Translations under genes and position numbers: made by a program
The notes under the pieces: model-generated
Database searches by the model: none
What the model was told of the DNA's origin: nothing
The model's input: the letters and a program-made list of their open reading frames with translations, nothing else
Source of the DNA: Sulfurovum sp.
GTDB taxonomy: Bacteria > Campylobacterota > Campylobacteria > Campylobacterales > Sulfurovaceae
Reading direction: 5' to 3'
Length of the DNA stretch: 58,102 nucleotides
Assembly: GCA_027019175.1 (NCBI GenBank)
Contig: JALUXB010000086.1
Coordinates: 1-58,102, forward strand
Shown here: positions 8,453-16,776 of the stretch, one piece after another
Numbering within the stretch: the stretch's first letter is position 1
Layout of the letters: the number at the start of each line of letters is the position of its first letter

Positions 8453-10582
8453 TTAATTCTCCTTTAATGTATGACTGATAGGTACGTAAAATTTTTCCAG
8501 ATAGTCTTTCATCATGCGTCTCGCACTGAATTGAGGCGAAATGCTGATGATCGCTCTTTTCATTTTTTTCGCCCACCCTTTGGGGTACCCTTCCTTGCTT
8601 TCGGTATAGAAAAGAGGAATGATCTCGTTTTCGAGGGTATCATAGATAGATGCAGCATCACGGGCATCGTCAGATGTTTCCGTACCAATCACCCATCCGT
8701 TACCGCCGTCATAGCCTTCCGGCCACCAGCCGTCCATGGCAGAAAAATGCAGCGTGCCGTTCAGACTGGCTTTCATGCCGCTCGTACCACAGGCTTCCAT
8801 TGGAATCTGCGGATTGTTCAGCCATACATCGACACCATGTACCAGATATTTGGCAACCTCTTCCCCATAGTCTTCAATAAATGCAATACGTCCCTTGAAT
8901 TTTGGGTTCTGTGCTACCTTGAAAATATTTTGTATCATTTTCTTTCCAGGATTGTCAGAGGGGTGTGCTTTTCCCGTAAAGATGATCTGTACAGGCCGGT
9001 TGCTGTTCGTGACAATCTTTTCAAGCCTGTCAAGATCATGCAGTATGAGGTTGGGACGTTTGTAGCTTGTCATACGCCGTGCAAATCCAATGGTCAGAAC
9101 ATCCGGATCGAGCATCACCCCCTCCGCCATGGCAACAAGCGGATCGATCCCCTCGTTCGACCACTTTTGTCTCACCCGTTCCCGGATAAAATTCACCAAA
9201 CGTACTTTACTGTCATAATGTATCTGCCAAATTTTAAGCGGATCGATCTCTTCCACTCTGTTCCAGACCGCTTTTTCATCTTCAAGGTGCTGCCACTGCT
9301 CTCCAAGTACTTTGTCATAGGTCTGCATCAGTACATCATTCAGCCAGGTGGGAATGTGCACACCGTTTGTCACATAGTCGATGGGAACCTTCTTTTCATC
9401 ATCCATAGCAAAAACATCTTTCCATATCTGTCTGGTCACTTCCGAATGTTTTTTGCTGACGGCATTACGCTGGCGGCACAGCTTCAAACCAAGTACAGTC
9501 ATGTTGAAACCGTCATTGGGAGCGTCAGGATTGATGCCAAACTGAAAGAATTGATCTTTACTCAGACCGAGCCGCTGCCAGTAGTCCCTGAAGTAGTTGC
9601 TCATCATATCAAAACCATAAACATCCGTTGCCGCCTGAAGCGGTGTATGTGTCGTAAATACAGAGGTCGCTTTTACTTTTTCGATCGCCTCTTCGAGACT
9701 CAGGTTCTCATCTTCAATGAAACTCCGTATCCGTTCAAAGAGCGCAAAAGCCGGATGCCCTTCGTTAAGGTGTAAAATGGAGTACTTGATGCCGAGTGTC
9801 TCCAATACTCTATATCCGCCGATCCCAAGAACGATCTGCTGTCTGAGACGCTGGTTCATATCGGGTACATAAAGGTGTGAACTGATACCCCTGTCCCACG
9901 GATCGTTCTGCTCCACATCTGTATCGAGCAGGTAGAGTGTCACCCTGCCTACATTGATCTTCCATACCGATGTATAGACCGGCGGATCTATGAAGGGAAC
10001 CTGTACCGTCAGGTGATCGCCGTTTTGATCCAGTACCCGTTCAATGGGTGCACTGTCTTTGTCGATGGTCTCATTGGTACCGTTCTGCCATCCGTCACTG
10101 CCGATCACCTGTCTAACATATCCCTGTGCATACATAAAACCTATCCCCACCATGGGAAGTCCCATATCACTGGACTCTTTCAAAATGTCACCGGCAAGAA
10201 AGCCCAGTCCGCCCGAGTAGATCGGTACAGAGTGATGCAGTCCGTACTCTGCACAAAAGTAGGCAATGGGCAGAGGCTCCTCTTTGGCATAAACCCGGCT
10301 GTCCTGCATATAGTCTCTGAAGAGTGCATGCACATACTGATACTCTTTCATGAACGTTTCATTCTTAATCAGGGCATCGAGCTCGTGCTGTGAAAGCATA
10401 TTCAGCATTTTAATGGGGTTGTGGCTGCTCGCTTTCCAAAGATAGGGATCGATGAGTCTGAAAAGATTTTTGCCCCGTGGGTTCCATGTCCACCAGAGGT
10501 TGAGGGAGATATCACTTAAAAATTCAATCTCTTTGGGAAGTTTCGGTATGACAATATTTTTGGAGGGATCGGTAGTCAGCAT
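8453..10582 (-). CDS. glgP: Alpha-glucan (glycogen) phosphorylase
   Basis: 709 aa GT35 phosphorylase that releases glucose-1-P from alpha-1,4-glucans using phosphate and pyridoxal phosphate. The N-terminus (FLSDISLNLWWTWNP) is that of the short alpha-glucan phosphorylases (TIGR02094 type) rather than the 800-830 aa GlgP/MalP type. CAEYGLHHSVPIYSGGLGFLAGD segments in two halves (110-132), HLNEGHPAFALFE and GTSGMKASLNG (599-609) are conserved; Lys604 is the expected PLP lysine. It is the first gene of the glycogen operon, with AAAGGATAG before its ATG and a TATAAT box about 70 nt upstream. Confidence 0.95.
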   Translation of the reverse strand: MLTTDPSKNIVIPKLPKEIEFLSDISLNLWWTWNPRGKNLFRLIDPYLWKASSHNPIKMLNMLSQHELDALIKNETFMKEYQYVHALFRDYMQDSRVYAKEEPLPIAYFCAEYGLHHSVPIYSGGLGFLAGDILKESSDMGLPMVGIGFMYAQGYVRQVIGSDGWQNGTNETIDKDSAPIERVLDQNGDHLTVQVPFIDPPVYTSVWKINVGRVTLYLLDTDVEQNDPWDRGISSHLYVPDMNQRLRQQIVLGIGGYRVLETLGIKYSILHLNEGHPAFALFERIRSFIEDENLSLEEAIEKVKATSVFTTHTPLQAATDVYGFDMMSNYFRDYWQRLGLSKDQFFQFGINPDAPNDGFNMTVLGLKLCRQRNAVSKKHSEVTRQIWKDVFAMDDEKKVPIDYVTNGVHIPTWLNDVLMQTYDKVLGEQWQHLEDEKAVWNRVEEIDPLKIWQIHYDSKVRLVNFIRERVRQKWSNEGIDPLVAMAEGVMLDPDVLTIGFARRMTSYKRPNLILHDLDRLEKIVTNSNRPVQIIFTGKAHPSDNPGKKMIQNIFKVAQNPKFKGRIAFIEDYGEEVAKYLVHGVDVWLNNPQIPMEACGTSGMKASLNGTLHFSAMDGWWPEGYDGGNGWVIGTETSDDARDAASIYDTLENEIIPLFYTESKEGYPKGWAKKMKRAIISISPQFSARRMMKDYLEKFYVPISHTLKEN

Positions 10583-10652
10583 TTCTATCCTTTTTCGATG
10601 ATTGATAGATCAAAAATCATAACATAAATTAGTAACTGTCTAATAATATCAA

Positions 10653-10658
10653 ATTATA
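10653..10658 (-). promoter_or_regulatory. Probable -10 box of the glycogen operon
   Basis: On the minus strand the sequence reads GCTATAATTTG, a perfect TATAAT 70 nt before the glgP start. Transcription would begin near 10646, giving a leader of about 64 nt. The region that should hold the -35 element overlaps the GTTAAC repeats at 10669-10699. Confidence 0.6.
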
Positions 10659-10668
10659 GCAACTATGT

Positions 10669-10699
10669 TTGTTAACCAACTAACAGACGTTGTTAACCA
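10669..10699. promoter_or_regulatory. Paired TTGTTAACCA direct repeats, candidate operator
   Basis: TTGTTAACCA occurs at 10669-10678 and again at 10690-10699, exactly 21 bp apart (two helical turns). Each copy contains the palindrome GTTAAC. The pair lies between divergent operons, just upstream of the glgP -10 box on one side and of a possible TATAGT (10708-10713) for DUF4492-cydAB on the other. A dimeric regulator binding both copies on one DNA face is inferred; the protein is unknown. Confidence 0.5.
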
Positions 10700-10804
10700 T
10701 TAGAGAGTATAGTTTCATTGTCATCATACTTCTTTCTATCGTCACTGCATGGGAAGCTGTCTGGTCAACATTTCACTTCACAATTTTTAAACACGGGAAA
10801 ACCC

Positions 10805-11035
10805 ATGATCAAAAAAAGCCTTCACTGGATCTTCCACCTCTACTATGACGGATTTACGCAGATGCGTATGGGAAAGAAACTGTGGGCGATTATGATCATC
10901 AAAGTTTTCATTCTGTTCGTTATCGTCAAATGGCTTTTTTTTCCTGACATACTGCAGGAAAAATTTCACACTGACACAGCAAGAAGCAATTATGTGTTAG
11001 ATCACTTAACAGGAGAGAACAATGCATCACATTGA
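10805..11035 (+). CDS. DUF4492 small membrane protein upstream of cydA
   Basis: 76 aa starting MIKKSLHWIF. An upstream in-frame ATG at 10718 would add 29 poorly conserved-looking residues and is not preferred. One strong transmembrane segment (about residues 26-45, LWAIMIIKVFILFVIVKWLF) follows an amphipathic N-terminus with YYDGFTQMRMGKKLW, the part typical of DUF4492 proteins that precede cytochrome bd genes in Campylobacterota and Bacteroidetes. The function is unknown; assembly or stabilisation of cytochrome bd is plausible. Its 3' end overlaps cydA by 14 nt, so the two are translationally coupled. Confidence 0.85.
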   Translation: MIKKSLHWIFHLYYDGFTQMRMGKKLWAIMIIKVFILFVIVKWLFFPDILQEKFHTDTARSNYVLDHLTGENNASH

Positions 11036-12563
11036 CCCTTCACTGATAGACTGGTCGCGTGCGCAGTTTGCACTGACAGCACTCTATCACTGGATATTCG
11101 TTCCGCTGACACTGGGGCTGACGTTTATTGTTGCCATTATGGAGACGATCTATGTCAAAACCGGTAACGAATGGTGGAAAAAAACCACCAAATTCTGGAT
11201 GGGACTGCTGGCGATCAACTTCGCCATCGGACTTGCCACAGGTATTATTATGGAGTTTGAGTTTGGTACCAACTGGTCGAACTACTCATGGATAGTCGGA
11301 GACATTTTCGGAGCACCCCTGGCCATTGAAGGGCTTATGGCATTCTTTATGGAGTCAACCTTTTTTGCCGTCATGTTCTTTGGCTGGAACAAAGTTTCAA
11401 AACGCACACACCTGCTCTCGACATGGCTGGTGGCCATCGGTTCGAACCTTTCAGCACTCTGGATCCTCATTGCCAACGGCTGGATGCAACACCCTGTGGG
11501 GATGCACTTCAACCCCGACACCGCACGCAACGAAATGACCGACTTCTGGGCAGTGGTTTTCAACCCCAATGCCTACACCAAGTTTCTGCACACCATCAGC
11601 AGCGGTTACGTGCTTGCTTCCCTCTTTGTTATCGCTATCAGCAGCTGGTATCTGCTCAAGAAACGTGATATTCAGTTTGCCAAGCGTTCCATTATGGTTG
11701 CAGCAAGTTTCGGACTTATGGTATCACTCTTTAACCTCACGACAGGTGACGATGCAGCAAGACAGGTTGCCAAGTACCAGCCGATGAAACTGGCATCCAT
11801 GGAAGGTCTTTATGAGGGGAAAAGCGGTGCGGAGATCGTTGCCTTCGGTATTTTGGATCCGTCCAAAACACTCAAGGACAAGAAAGACCCATTCCTTGTC
11901 AAGTTCGCCATCCCCGGAGGGCTTTCACTGCTGAGTTATCACAGTTTCGATGCCTATGTCCCCGGCATAGAGGACATTGTTTACGGAAACAAAGCACATC
12001 ACATTATGAGTGCGGCAGAGAAGATGCAGCAGGGCAAAAAAGCTGTTGCAGCTCTCAAAGCCTACAAAGAGGCCAAAAAGGAAGGCAATGTCCAGGAGGC
12101 AAAAGTACAGCGTAGCATTTTCGAAGCCAACAGCAAATACATGGGCTACGGCTACCTTACTTCACCGGAACAGACCGTACCCAATGTACCTCTTACCTTC
12201 TATGCGTTCCACACGATGGTCGGGTTTGGTACATGGTTTATCCTGCTCTTTGTCATCATTCTCTACCTGACCATGACCAACGAACTGCATGCACACCGTT
12301 GGGTACTCTGGGCAGGTGTCTGGAGCCTTCCTATGGGTTACATCGCCCAGGAAGCCGGCTGGATCACCGCAGAAGTCGGCAGACAGCCCTGGGCCATTCA
12401 GGATATGCTGCCCGTAGGTATGGCGACCTCCAACATAGCATCAGGCTCTGTCATGCTTACCTTCTGGATGTTCGCCATCCTCTTTACCGCACTGCTGATT
12501 GCGGAAGTGAAGATCATGGCAACCCAGATAAACATTGGTCCTAAGGAGGCAGATCATGTTTAA
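11022..12563 (+). CDS. cydA: Cytochrome bd quinol oxidase subunit I
   Basis: 513 aa inner-membrane subunit that binds hemes b558, b595 and d, oxidises quinol and reduces O2 to water. Heme and proton-path residues known from E. coli CydA have counterparts: His23 (ALYHWIFVPLTLG), His190 (FLHTISSGY), Glu103 and Glu111 (IEGLMAFFMES) and Met399 (FHTMVG). KYQPMKLASMEG (251-262) has the Lys and Glu of the quinol-binding loop; the following Q-loop is of the short type. GRQPWAIQDMLP is conserved. AGGAGA precedes the ATG. cydB overlaps its end by 8 nt. Confidence 0.97.
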   Translation: MHHIDPSLIDWSRAQFALTALYHWIFVPLTLGLTFIVAIMETIYVKTGNEWWKKTTKFWMGLLAINFAIGLATGIIMEFEFGTNWSNYSWIVGDIFGAPLAIEGLMAFFMESTFFAVMFFGWNKVSKRTHLLSTWLVAIGSNLSALWILIANGWMQHPVGMHFNPDTARNEMTDFWAVVFNPNAYTKFLHTISSGYVLASLFVIAISSWYLLKKRDIQFAKRSIMVAASFGLMVSLFNLTTGDDAARQVAKYQPMKLASMEGLYEGKSGAEIVAFGILDPSKTLKDKKDPFLVKFAIPGGLSLLSYHSFDAYVPGIEDIVYGNKAHHIMSAAEKMQQGKKAVAALKAYKEAKKEGNVQEAKVQRSIFEANSKYMGYGYLTSPEQTVPNVPLTFYAFHTMVGFGTWFILLFVIILYLTMTNELHAHRWVLWAGVWSLPMGYIAQEAGWITAEVGRQPWAIQDMLPVGMATSNIASGSVMLTFWMFAILFTALLIAEVKIMATQINIGPKEADHV

Positions 12564-13686
12564 TGCACTTACAACCCTGCAGCTACAGGAGTACTGGTGG
12601 TTCCTTACTGCCCTGCTCGCTGCACTTTTTGTTTTTATGACTTTTGTCCAGGGCGGACAGAGTCTGTTGTGGACACTCGCCAAGACAGAAACCGAGCGTG
12701 ACATCATTGTCAATGCACTCGGCAGAAAGTGGGAGCTGACATTTACCTCACTGGTCATGTTCGGTGGAGCACTTTTTGCTTCATTCCCTCTCTTTTACGC
12801 CACCAGTTTTGGAGGTGCCTACTATGTATGGATGGCAATACTGTTTTGTTTCATCATTCAGGCGGTTGCCTACGAATACCGTAAAAAGCCGGGAAATGTT
12901 TTTGGCGAAAAAACCTATGAAGTCTTTTTATTCATCAACGGTAGCCTCGGCATCATTCTTGTCGGCACTGCACTGGGTACACTCTTTACGGGCGGACACT
13001 TCATCGTCAATGACATGCATCTCTCCCACTGGACAACCAAAGCCTATGGGCTTGAAGCAGTACTGAGCTTTTTCAATGTCGCCTTTGGATTCATGCTCTT
13101 CTTCCTGGCACGTTTGAGTGCAGCACTCTACTTCATCAATGCTGTCGATGATGCATCCATTCTCAGCCGTGCGCGCACTGTGCTCAAGTATGAGAGCTGG
13201 ATATTCCTGATCCTCTTCCTCTATGTCACCGGCAGCATTCTGACAATGAACGGATACACGTATGACCCTCAAACCATGATTGTCTCTGTCGAGCCTATGA
13301 AGTTCCTGCACAATTTTGAAGCAATGCCGGCAGTGGCAGGAATGTTTGCAATCGGTGTTCTGCTGCTGCTTGCAGGTCTTTACATGGGTGCCTACACACA
13401 AAGTGACAAGGGCATCTGGCCTGCGGGTATGGGCATTGTACTGACGGTCACAGCACTCATGCTCATACTGGGGTACAACCATACAGCATACTACCCGTCA
13501 CTTTCAGACATGCAAAGTTCCCTGACCATCGAAAACAGTGCCAGCAGCCGTTATACGCTCATCGCCATGAGTTATGTATCGCTTCTGGTACCTTTCGTAT
13601 TGGGATACATTGTTCTCGTATGGAGAGCGATGAACAGAGAAAAAATTACAGCGGATGAAGTCGAAAACGATCCGCATCACTACTAA
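12556..13686 (+). CDS. cydB: Cytochrome bd quinol oxidase subunit II
   Basis: 376 aa from the ATG at 12556, chosen because AAGGAGG sits just upstream; an in-frame start at 12535 would lie inside cydA without a ribosome site. The N-terminus LQEYWWFLTALLAALFVFMTFVQGGQSLL is split here for length: LQEYWWFLTALLAALF then VFMTFVQGGQSLL, the conserved first helix. About eight transmembrane helices follow. It forms the heterodimer with CydA. The next small gene starts 10 nt later. Confidence 0.95.
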   Translation: MFNALTTLQLQEYWWFLTALLAALFVFMTFVQGGQSLLWTLAKTETERDIIVNALGRKWELTFTSLVMFGGALFASFPLFYATSFGGAYYVWMAILFCFIIQAVAYEYRKKPGNVFGEKTYEVFLFINGSLGIILVGTALGTLFTGGHFIVNDMHLSHWTTKAYGLEAVLSFFNVAFGFMLFFLARLSAALYFINAVDDASILSRARTVLKYESWIFLILFLYVTGSILTMNGYTYDPQTMIVSVEPMKFLHNFEAMPAVAGMFAIGVLLLLAGLYMGAYTQSDKGIWPAGMGIVLTVTALMLILGYNHTAYYPSLSDMQSSLTIENSASSRYTLIAMSYVSLLVPFVLGYIVLVWRAMNREKITADEVENDPHHY

Positions 13687-13696
13687 GGAGAAGACA

Positions 13697-13867
13697 ATGG
13701 ACTATTCAGACGCAATATTCTGGTATGCTTCGTGGCCGGTACTTATCTATGTCGCCTACCGTTTCGTACTGATCAATATGAAACACCATGCCAAAATGGA
13801 ACGCCTTGAAATGCTCGAAGAGCGTTTCGGGAAAGAGGTTGAACACCAAAAGTGTGAAGAGTTTTGA
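13697..13867 (+). CDS. Small single-span membrane protein after cydB
   Basis: 56 aa beginning MDYSDAIFWYASWPVLIYVA. It has one transmembrane segment (about residues 6-26) and a charged C-terminal tail (MERLEMLEERFGKEVEHQK). AAGGAG overlaps the cydB stop and fixes the ATG at 13697. I do not recognise a family. Its position and size recall CydX/CydS accessory subunits of cytochrome bd, but the sequence does not look like CydX, so a role as an accessory subunit is inference. Confidence 0.72.
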   Translation: MDYSDAIFWYASWPVLIYVAYRFVLINMKHHAKMERLEMLEERFGKEVEHQKCEEF

Positions 13868-13886
13868 TACTCTGTCAAATACTTGA

Positions 13887-13892
13887 TATAAT
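13887..13892 (+). promoter_or_regulatory. TATAAT box directly before a start codon
   Basis: TATAAT ends 6 nt before the ATG of the DUF202 gene (13899), the usual distance from a -10 box to the first transcribed base. No Shine-Dalgarno is present between them. If used, the mRNA would be leaderless. Read-through from the cyd operon is an alternative. Confidence 0.5.
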
Positions 13893-13898
13893 GGCTGC

Positions 13899-14294
13899 AT
13901 GAAAAAGAAAAAACACACCATCGACCCCAAAGACCTGATGGCGGTCGAACGTGCCACGACAGCACTCATCGGAACCGCTATCTCGCTGATCGTGCTTGGT
14001 TTTGTGGTCGAAAAATTCGAACTCTTTTTGGATCTCTTCGCTACGGAGCTGAAGGGTAAGGAAACTGCCAAACTACCGGTTCAGGTTGCGCATGCGGCTT
14101 TCTACAACTATTTGGGTATCGCCATTGTTGCCGCAGGGATCATCCTTTCGCTCTACACCTACCGTTACTACACCCGCTGGGTACGCCACCTTGAAGAAGG
14201 CCGGCTCGATACGGACAAAAACATCTATCTCATGCTCGCTATTTTTATTGCGCTTATCGGTGTCATTTTGCTTGCGAGTATGATAGTACTGTAA
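13899..14294 (+). CDS. DUF202/YidH-like membrane protein
   Basis: 131 aa with three predicted transmembrane helices (about 22-42, 66-88, 106-130). DPKDLMAVERATTALIGTAIS (9-29, conserved core LMAVERATTAL) is the typical start of DUF202 proteins such as E. coli YidH. The biochemical role is unknown. The start has no ribosome site and lies 6 nt after a TATAAT box. The downstream metal-transporter gene begins 11 nt after its stop, so both are likely co-transcribed. Confidence 0.8.
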   Translation: MKKKKHTIDPKDLMAVERATTALIGTAISLIVLGFVVEKFELFLDLFATELKGKETAKLPVQVAHAAFYNYLGIAIVAAGIILSLYTYRYYTRWVRHLEEGRLDTDKNIYLMLAIFIALIGVILLASMIVL

Positions 14295-14305
14295 AAGGAG
14301 AGAAC

Positions 14306-15166
14306 ATGGATATGCAAAAAGCGCTAAAACAACAACAGAACGAGATCAATGATTATGCCCTCTATACGGCAATGGCACACCGAGAAAAAGAGTTGCACAA
14401 TAAAAAAGTTTTCGAAGAGATCGCTGCCGAAGAGAAAGAGCATTATGAGTTCTGGCGAAACATTACCGGAAAATCACTGAAACCAAGCCGTTTTCTTATC
14501 AATTGGTATATCCTGCTTGCAACACTCTTTGGGACTTCTTTTGCCCTAAAGCTTGCCGAAAAGCGGGAAGAAGGTGCTGAAGCTTTCTATAAATCACTTT
14601 TTCAAACCTATCCACAGGCAAAAGAGATCTATGCACAGGAGATGAAGCACGAAGAAGAGCTCATCGATATGCTTCATGATAAAAAGCTGCTCTATGCCGG
14701 AGCCATCGTACTGGGAATGAACGATGCGCTTGTAGAACTTACCGGAACGCTGAGTGGTATCGCCCTGGCATTTGACAAGAGTATGGTAGTGGGTGTCACA
14801 GGTGCTATTATGGGTATTGCCGCTTCCCTCTCTATGGCAGGTTCTTCTTACCTTGAAGCCAAAGAGAGCCCGGTCGAAGGTATCACTGCGGGCGTTTACG
14901 CTGCCTACACAGGGGTATCGTACATTCTTACCACCCTCTTTCTTGTTCTGCCCTTTTTTCTTGTGGGTTCCATTAAGGTCGCACTTACAAGCATGTTCGC
15001 TGCAGCATTCATTGCCATTATGCTTTACAACTTCTACATCTCCGTGGCCAAAGACCAGTCTTTCTTCCGGAGAACCACACAAATGTTTGTTATCACCTTT
15101 GGTGTTGCACTTATCTCCTTTGCCATCGGCTATGTCGTAAAGCACTACTTCGGAGTCGAAATCTGA
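14306..15166 (+). CDS. Ferritin-like domain/VIT1 (CCC1) family metal transporter
   Basis: 286 aa in two parts. Residues 1-130 form a rubrerythrin-like four-helix module with candidate di-iron ligands Glu13, Glu43-x-x-His46 (AEEKEHYEFW) and MKHEEEL. Residues 130-286 form a VIT1/CCC1 membrane domain with about five helices (GMNDALVELTGTLSGIALAF; SSYLEAKESP). This arrangement resembles MbfA-type membrane-bound ferritins, which export iron under oxidative stress (family knowledge). Manganese is another possible substrate. AAAAGGAGAG precedes the ATG. A hairpin after the stop (15176-15203) closes the unit. Confidence 0.85.
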   Translation: MDMQKALKQQQNEINDYALYTAMAHREKELHNKKVFEEIAAEEKEHYEFWRNITGKSLKPSRFLINWYILLATLFGTSFALKLAEKREEGAEAFYKSLFQTYPQAKEIYAQEMKHEEELIDMLHDKKLLYAGAIVLGMNDALVELTGTLSGIALAFDKSMVVGVTGAIMGIAASLSMAGSSYLEAKESPVEGITAGVYAAYTGVSYILTTLFLVLPFFLVGSIKVALTSMFAAAFIAIMLYNFYISVAKDQSFFRRTTQMFVITFGVALISFAIGYVVKHYFGVEI

Positions 15167-15175
15167 TCTTCTTCT

Positions 15176-15203
15176 CGTATCTGTCAGCTGGCTAACAGAT
15201 ACG
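15176..15203 (+). terminator. Hairpin after the VIT1-family gene
   Basis: Perfect 9-bp stem CGTATCTGT / ACAGATACG with a 10-nt loop, 9 nt after the stop codon. Only a weak T-rich stretch follows, so it may terminate poorly or simply protect the 3' end. Confidence 0.5.
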
Positions 15204-15261
15204 GTTTACCTTACTCCTGTATACTTGTTTTTGCAGATAAATACACCATAAAGGATCTAAG

Positions 15262-16257
15262 ATGAAAAAGAACATTCTACTTTCGGCGGCAGCAGCACTG
15301 CTCGTTGCAAGCACTTCTCTCTATGCGACTTCAAACAAGGAACTCAAAGCGATTGAACATGCCGATGTGCCCGTGCATCATTTCTGGGCATTCGGTGAAG
15401 CACCGGACCATTTGACAAAACAACAGGTCGAATATCTAAAATCAGTAGGTCTATTGAAAAAACATGCCATGCTGAGCAAGGAGATGAAAAAGCTTGTTCA
15501 TAAACAAAACGAAGCATCCAAGGAAGTGACAGCAGGTCTTGTCGAAACGCTCAAAGCCATTGCAAACCTTGAAAAGAAAGAGACCAAGGCAGCAGAAAAA
15601 CACTTGAAGATTGCAAGTGAATTCTTTGAAAAAGCTATCAAAAAAGAGCCGGCACTCAAGCTGATCCCGGTAGATGAAGATATCAGCCTTGTTGAGCATA
15701 CCATTACACTTGACGATGCGAAAAAGATCAAAAAAACAGCACTCAAACTGCTTCAGGAAAATCATCCTCAGGAAACCATCGATCTGCTCAGCCTGCTGAA
15801 GAATCAGATCACTGTCTCTACTACCGCAATACCTATGGATCTCTACCCTGCAGCAACCCAAAAAGCCTATGAAGAACTTAAAAAAGGCAAGAAACCAGAA
15901 GTTGCACTGCAAACACTCGCTGCTGCACTCGACACCATAGTAACGGTTGAAGTTGTAGTACCTATCCCTGTACTCGTAGCACAGAGCGCCATTCTCGATG
16001 CATCAAAACTGTCAAAAAACAAAGGAAAAGAAGCACAAAAGCTGCTTGATATTGCACAAAATCAACTCGACCTTGCCCAATATGAAGGGTATCTCTCCAA
16101 ATATGACAAAGAGTATAAAGCACTCAGCGAAGAGATCAACGTATTGAAGAAAAAAGCAGGCGAAGGGAATATTGTCGAAAAAGATTATGACAAAATAAAA
16201 TCTTACTTTGATGGTCTTTTAACCAAAATGCATAAAGGTAAAAAGAAAGAGAAATAG
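15262..16257 (+). CDS. YfdX family periplasmic protein with C-terminal extension (copy 1)
   Basis: 331 aa with a signal peptide (MKKNILLSAAAALLVAS, likely cleavage after LYA, residue 22). The YfdX core spans about residues 75-260 (EVTAGLVETLKAI, KLIPVDEDI, IPMDLYP, PVLVAQSAILDASKL). E. coli YfdX is about 211 aa, so roughly 70-100 C-terminal residues, lysine-rich and probably coiled coil, are extra. YfdX is linked to acid and multidrug tolerance and is reported to be chaperone-like (established, limited). AAAGGATC precedes the ATG. A paralogue is encoded at 20863-21849 on the other strand. Confidence 0.85.
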   Translation: MKKNILLSAAAALLVASTSLYATSNKELKAIEHADVPVHHFWAFGEAPDHLTKQQVEYLKSVGLLKKHAMLSKEMKKLVHKQNEASKEVTAGLVETLKAIANLEKKETKAAEKHLKIASEFFEKAIKKEPALKLIPVDEDISLVEHTITLDDAKKIKKTALKLLQENHPQETIDLLSLLKNQITVSTTAIPMDLYPAATQKAYEELKKGKKPEVALQTLAAALDTIVTVEVVVPIPVLVAQSAILDASKLSKNKGKEAQKLLDIAQNQLDLAQYEGYLSKYDKEYKALSEEINVLKKKAGEGNIVEKDYDKIKSYFDGLLTKMHKGKKKEK

Positions 16258-16271
16258 CATACTCTTGAAAT

Positions 16272-16312
16272 GTATTGCCCCGCGCAGCAGCACAGGGCAA
16301 TACGCTGCTGCG
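16272..16312. terminator. Two interleaved hairpins between convergent genes
   Basis: Stem A pairs GTATTGCCC (16272-16280) with GGGCAATAC (16295-16303). Stem B pairs CGCAGCAG (16283-16290) with CTGCTGCG (16305-16312). The arms alternate A-B-A'-B', and the connecting segments are too short for both to form easily, so they are probably alternatives. The spot lies between the stops of two convergent genes, so each hairpin may serve one direction. Confidence 0.55.
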
Positions 16313-16313
16313 A

Positions 16314-16673
16314 TTATTTCAGCTTTTTCTTCAAATCAGATTTTGCCTCTTCTTCGAAGGCTTTTATTTTCTTCTTGGCAACCTGCTGATCTTCTTTTTC
16401 AATCTCTTTTACTTCAGTGATTGCATCAACTTTTTTTTCATCTGCTTTTGCCTCTTCAGCAAATTTAGTTTTATCGCGTTTTGCTTCCAGAGCTTCTTTT
16501 TTCGTTACTTCTTCAACCTTTTTCTCTGCGGCTGCTTCTCCTTTGACTTTCCCCTTCATCAATGCGGCTGCCTCTTTTTTTGCCACCACATCTGTCAGAC
16601 TGTTGGCTGTTAACGCCGTAGTTCCAAACAAAACAGCAGCAAGTACCGTAGAAATCATTACAGATTTTTTCAT
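16314..16673 (-). CDS. Lys/Glu/Ala-rich periplasmic protein
   Basis: 119 aa with a clear signal peptide (MKKSVMISTVLAAVLFGTTA, likely cleavage after LTA, residue 23). The mature part is almost wholly Lys, Glu, Ala and Asp and should be a charged alpha-helix or coiled coil (VAKKEAAALMKG, EVTKKEALEAKRD, KAFEEEAKSDLKKKLK). No known family was recognised. AGGAGAATACT precedes the ATG. Its composition recalls the C-terminal tails of the two nearby YfdX proteins, which suggests related periplasmic roles; that is inference. Confidence 0.75.
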   Translation of the reverse strand: MKKSVMISTVLAAVLFGTTALTANSLTDVVAKKEAAALMKGKVKGEAAAEKKVEEVTKKEALEAKRDKTKFAEEAKADEKKVDAITEVKEIEKEDQQVAKKKIKAFEEEAKSDLKKKLK

Positions 16674-16776
16674 AGTATTCTCCTCAAGTATAGTATGGAT
16701 AACATTCTATTATATCGATATCCATTTTCAGCTGTATTGATTTACATCAATGAAAAAAGTAATACGATGTTCGTGT

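Noticed and set aside
7471-8478. Plus-strand open frame of 335 codons opposite pgm
   Set aside because: Fully inside pgm on the other strand, with shadow-like composition and no ribosome site or family motif.
8471-9775. Long open frame on the plus strand (434 codons) opposite glgP
   Set aside because: It is antisense to a complete, well-conserved phosphorylase, has no recognisable motif and is rich in His, Cys and Phe as expected for an opposite-strand shadow.
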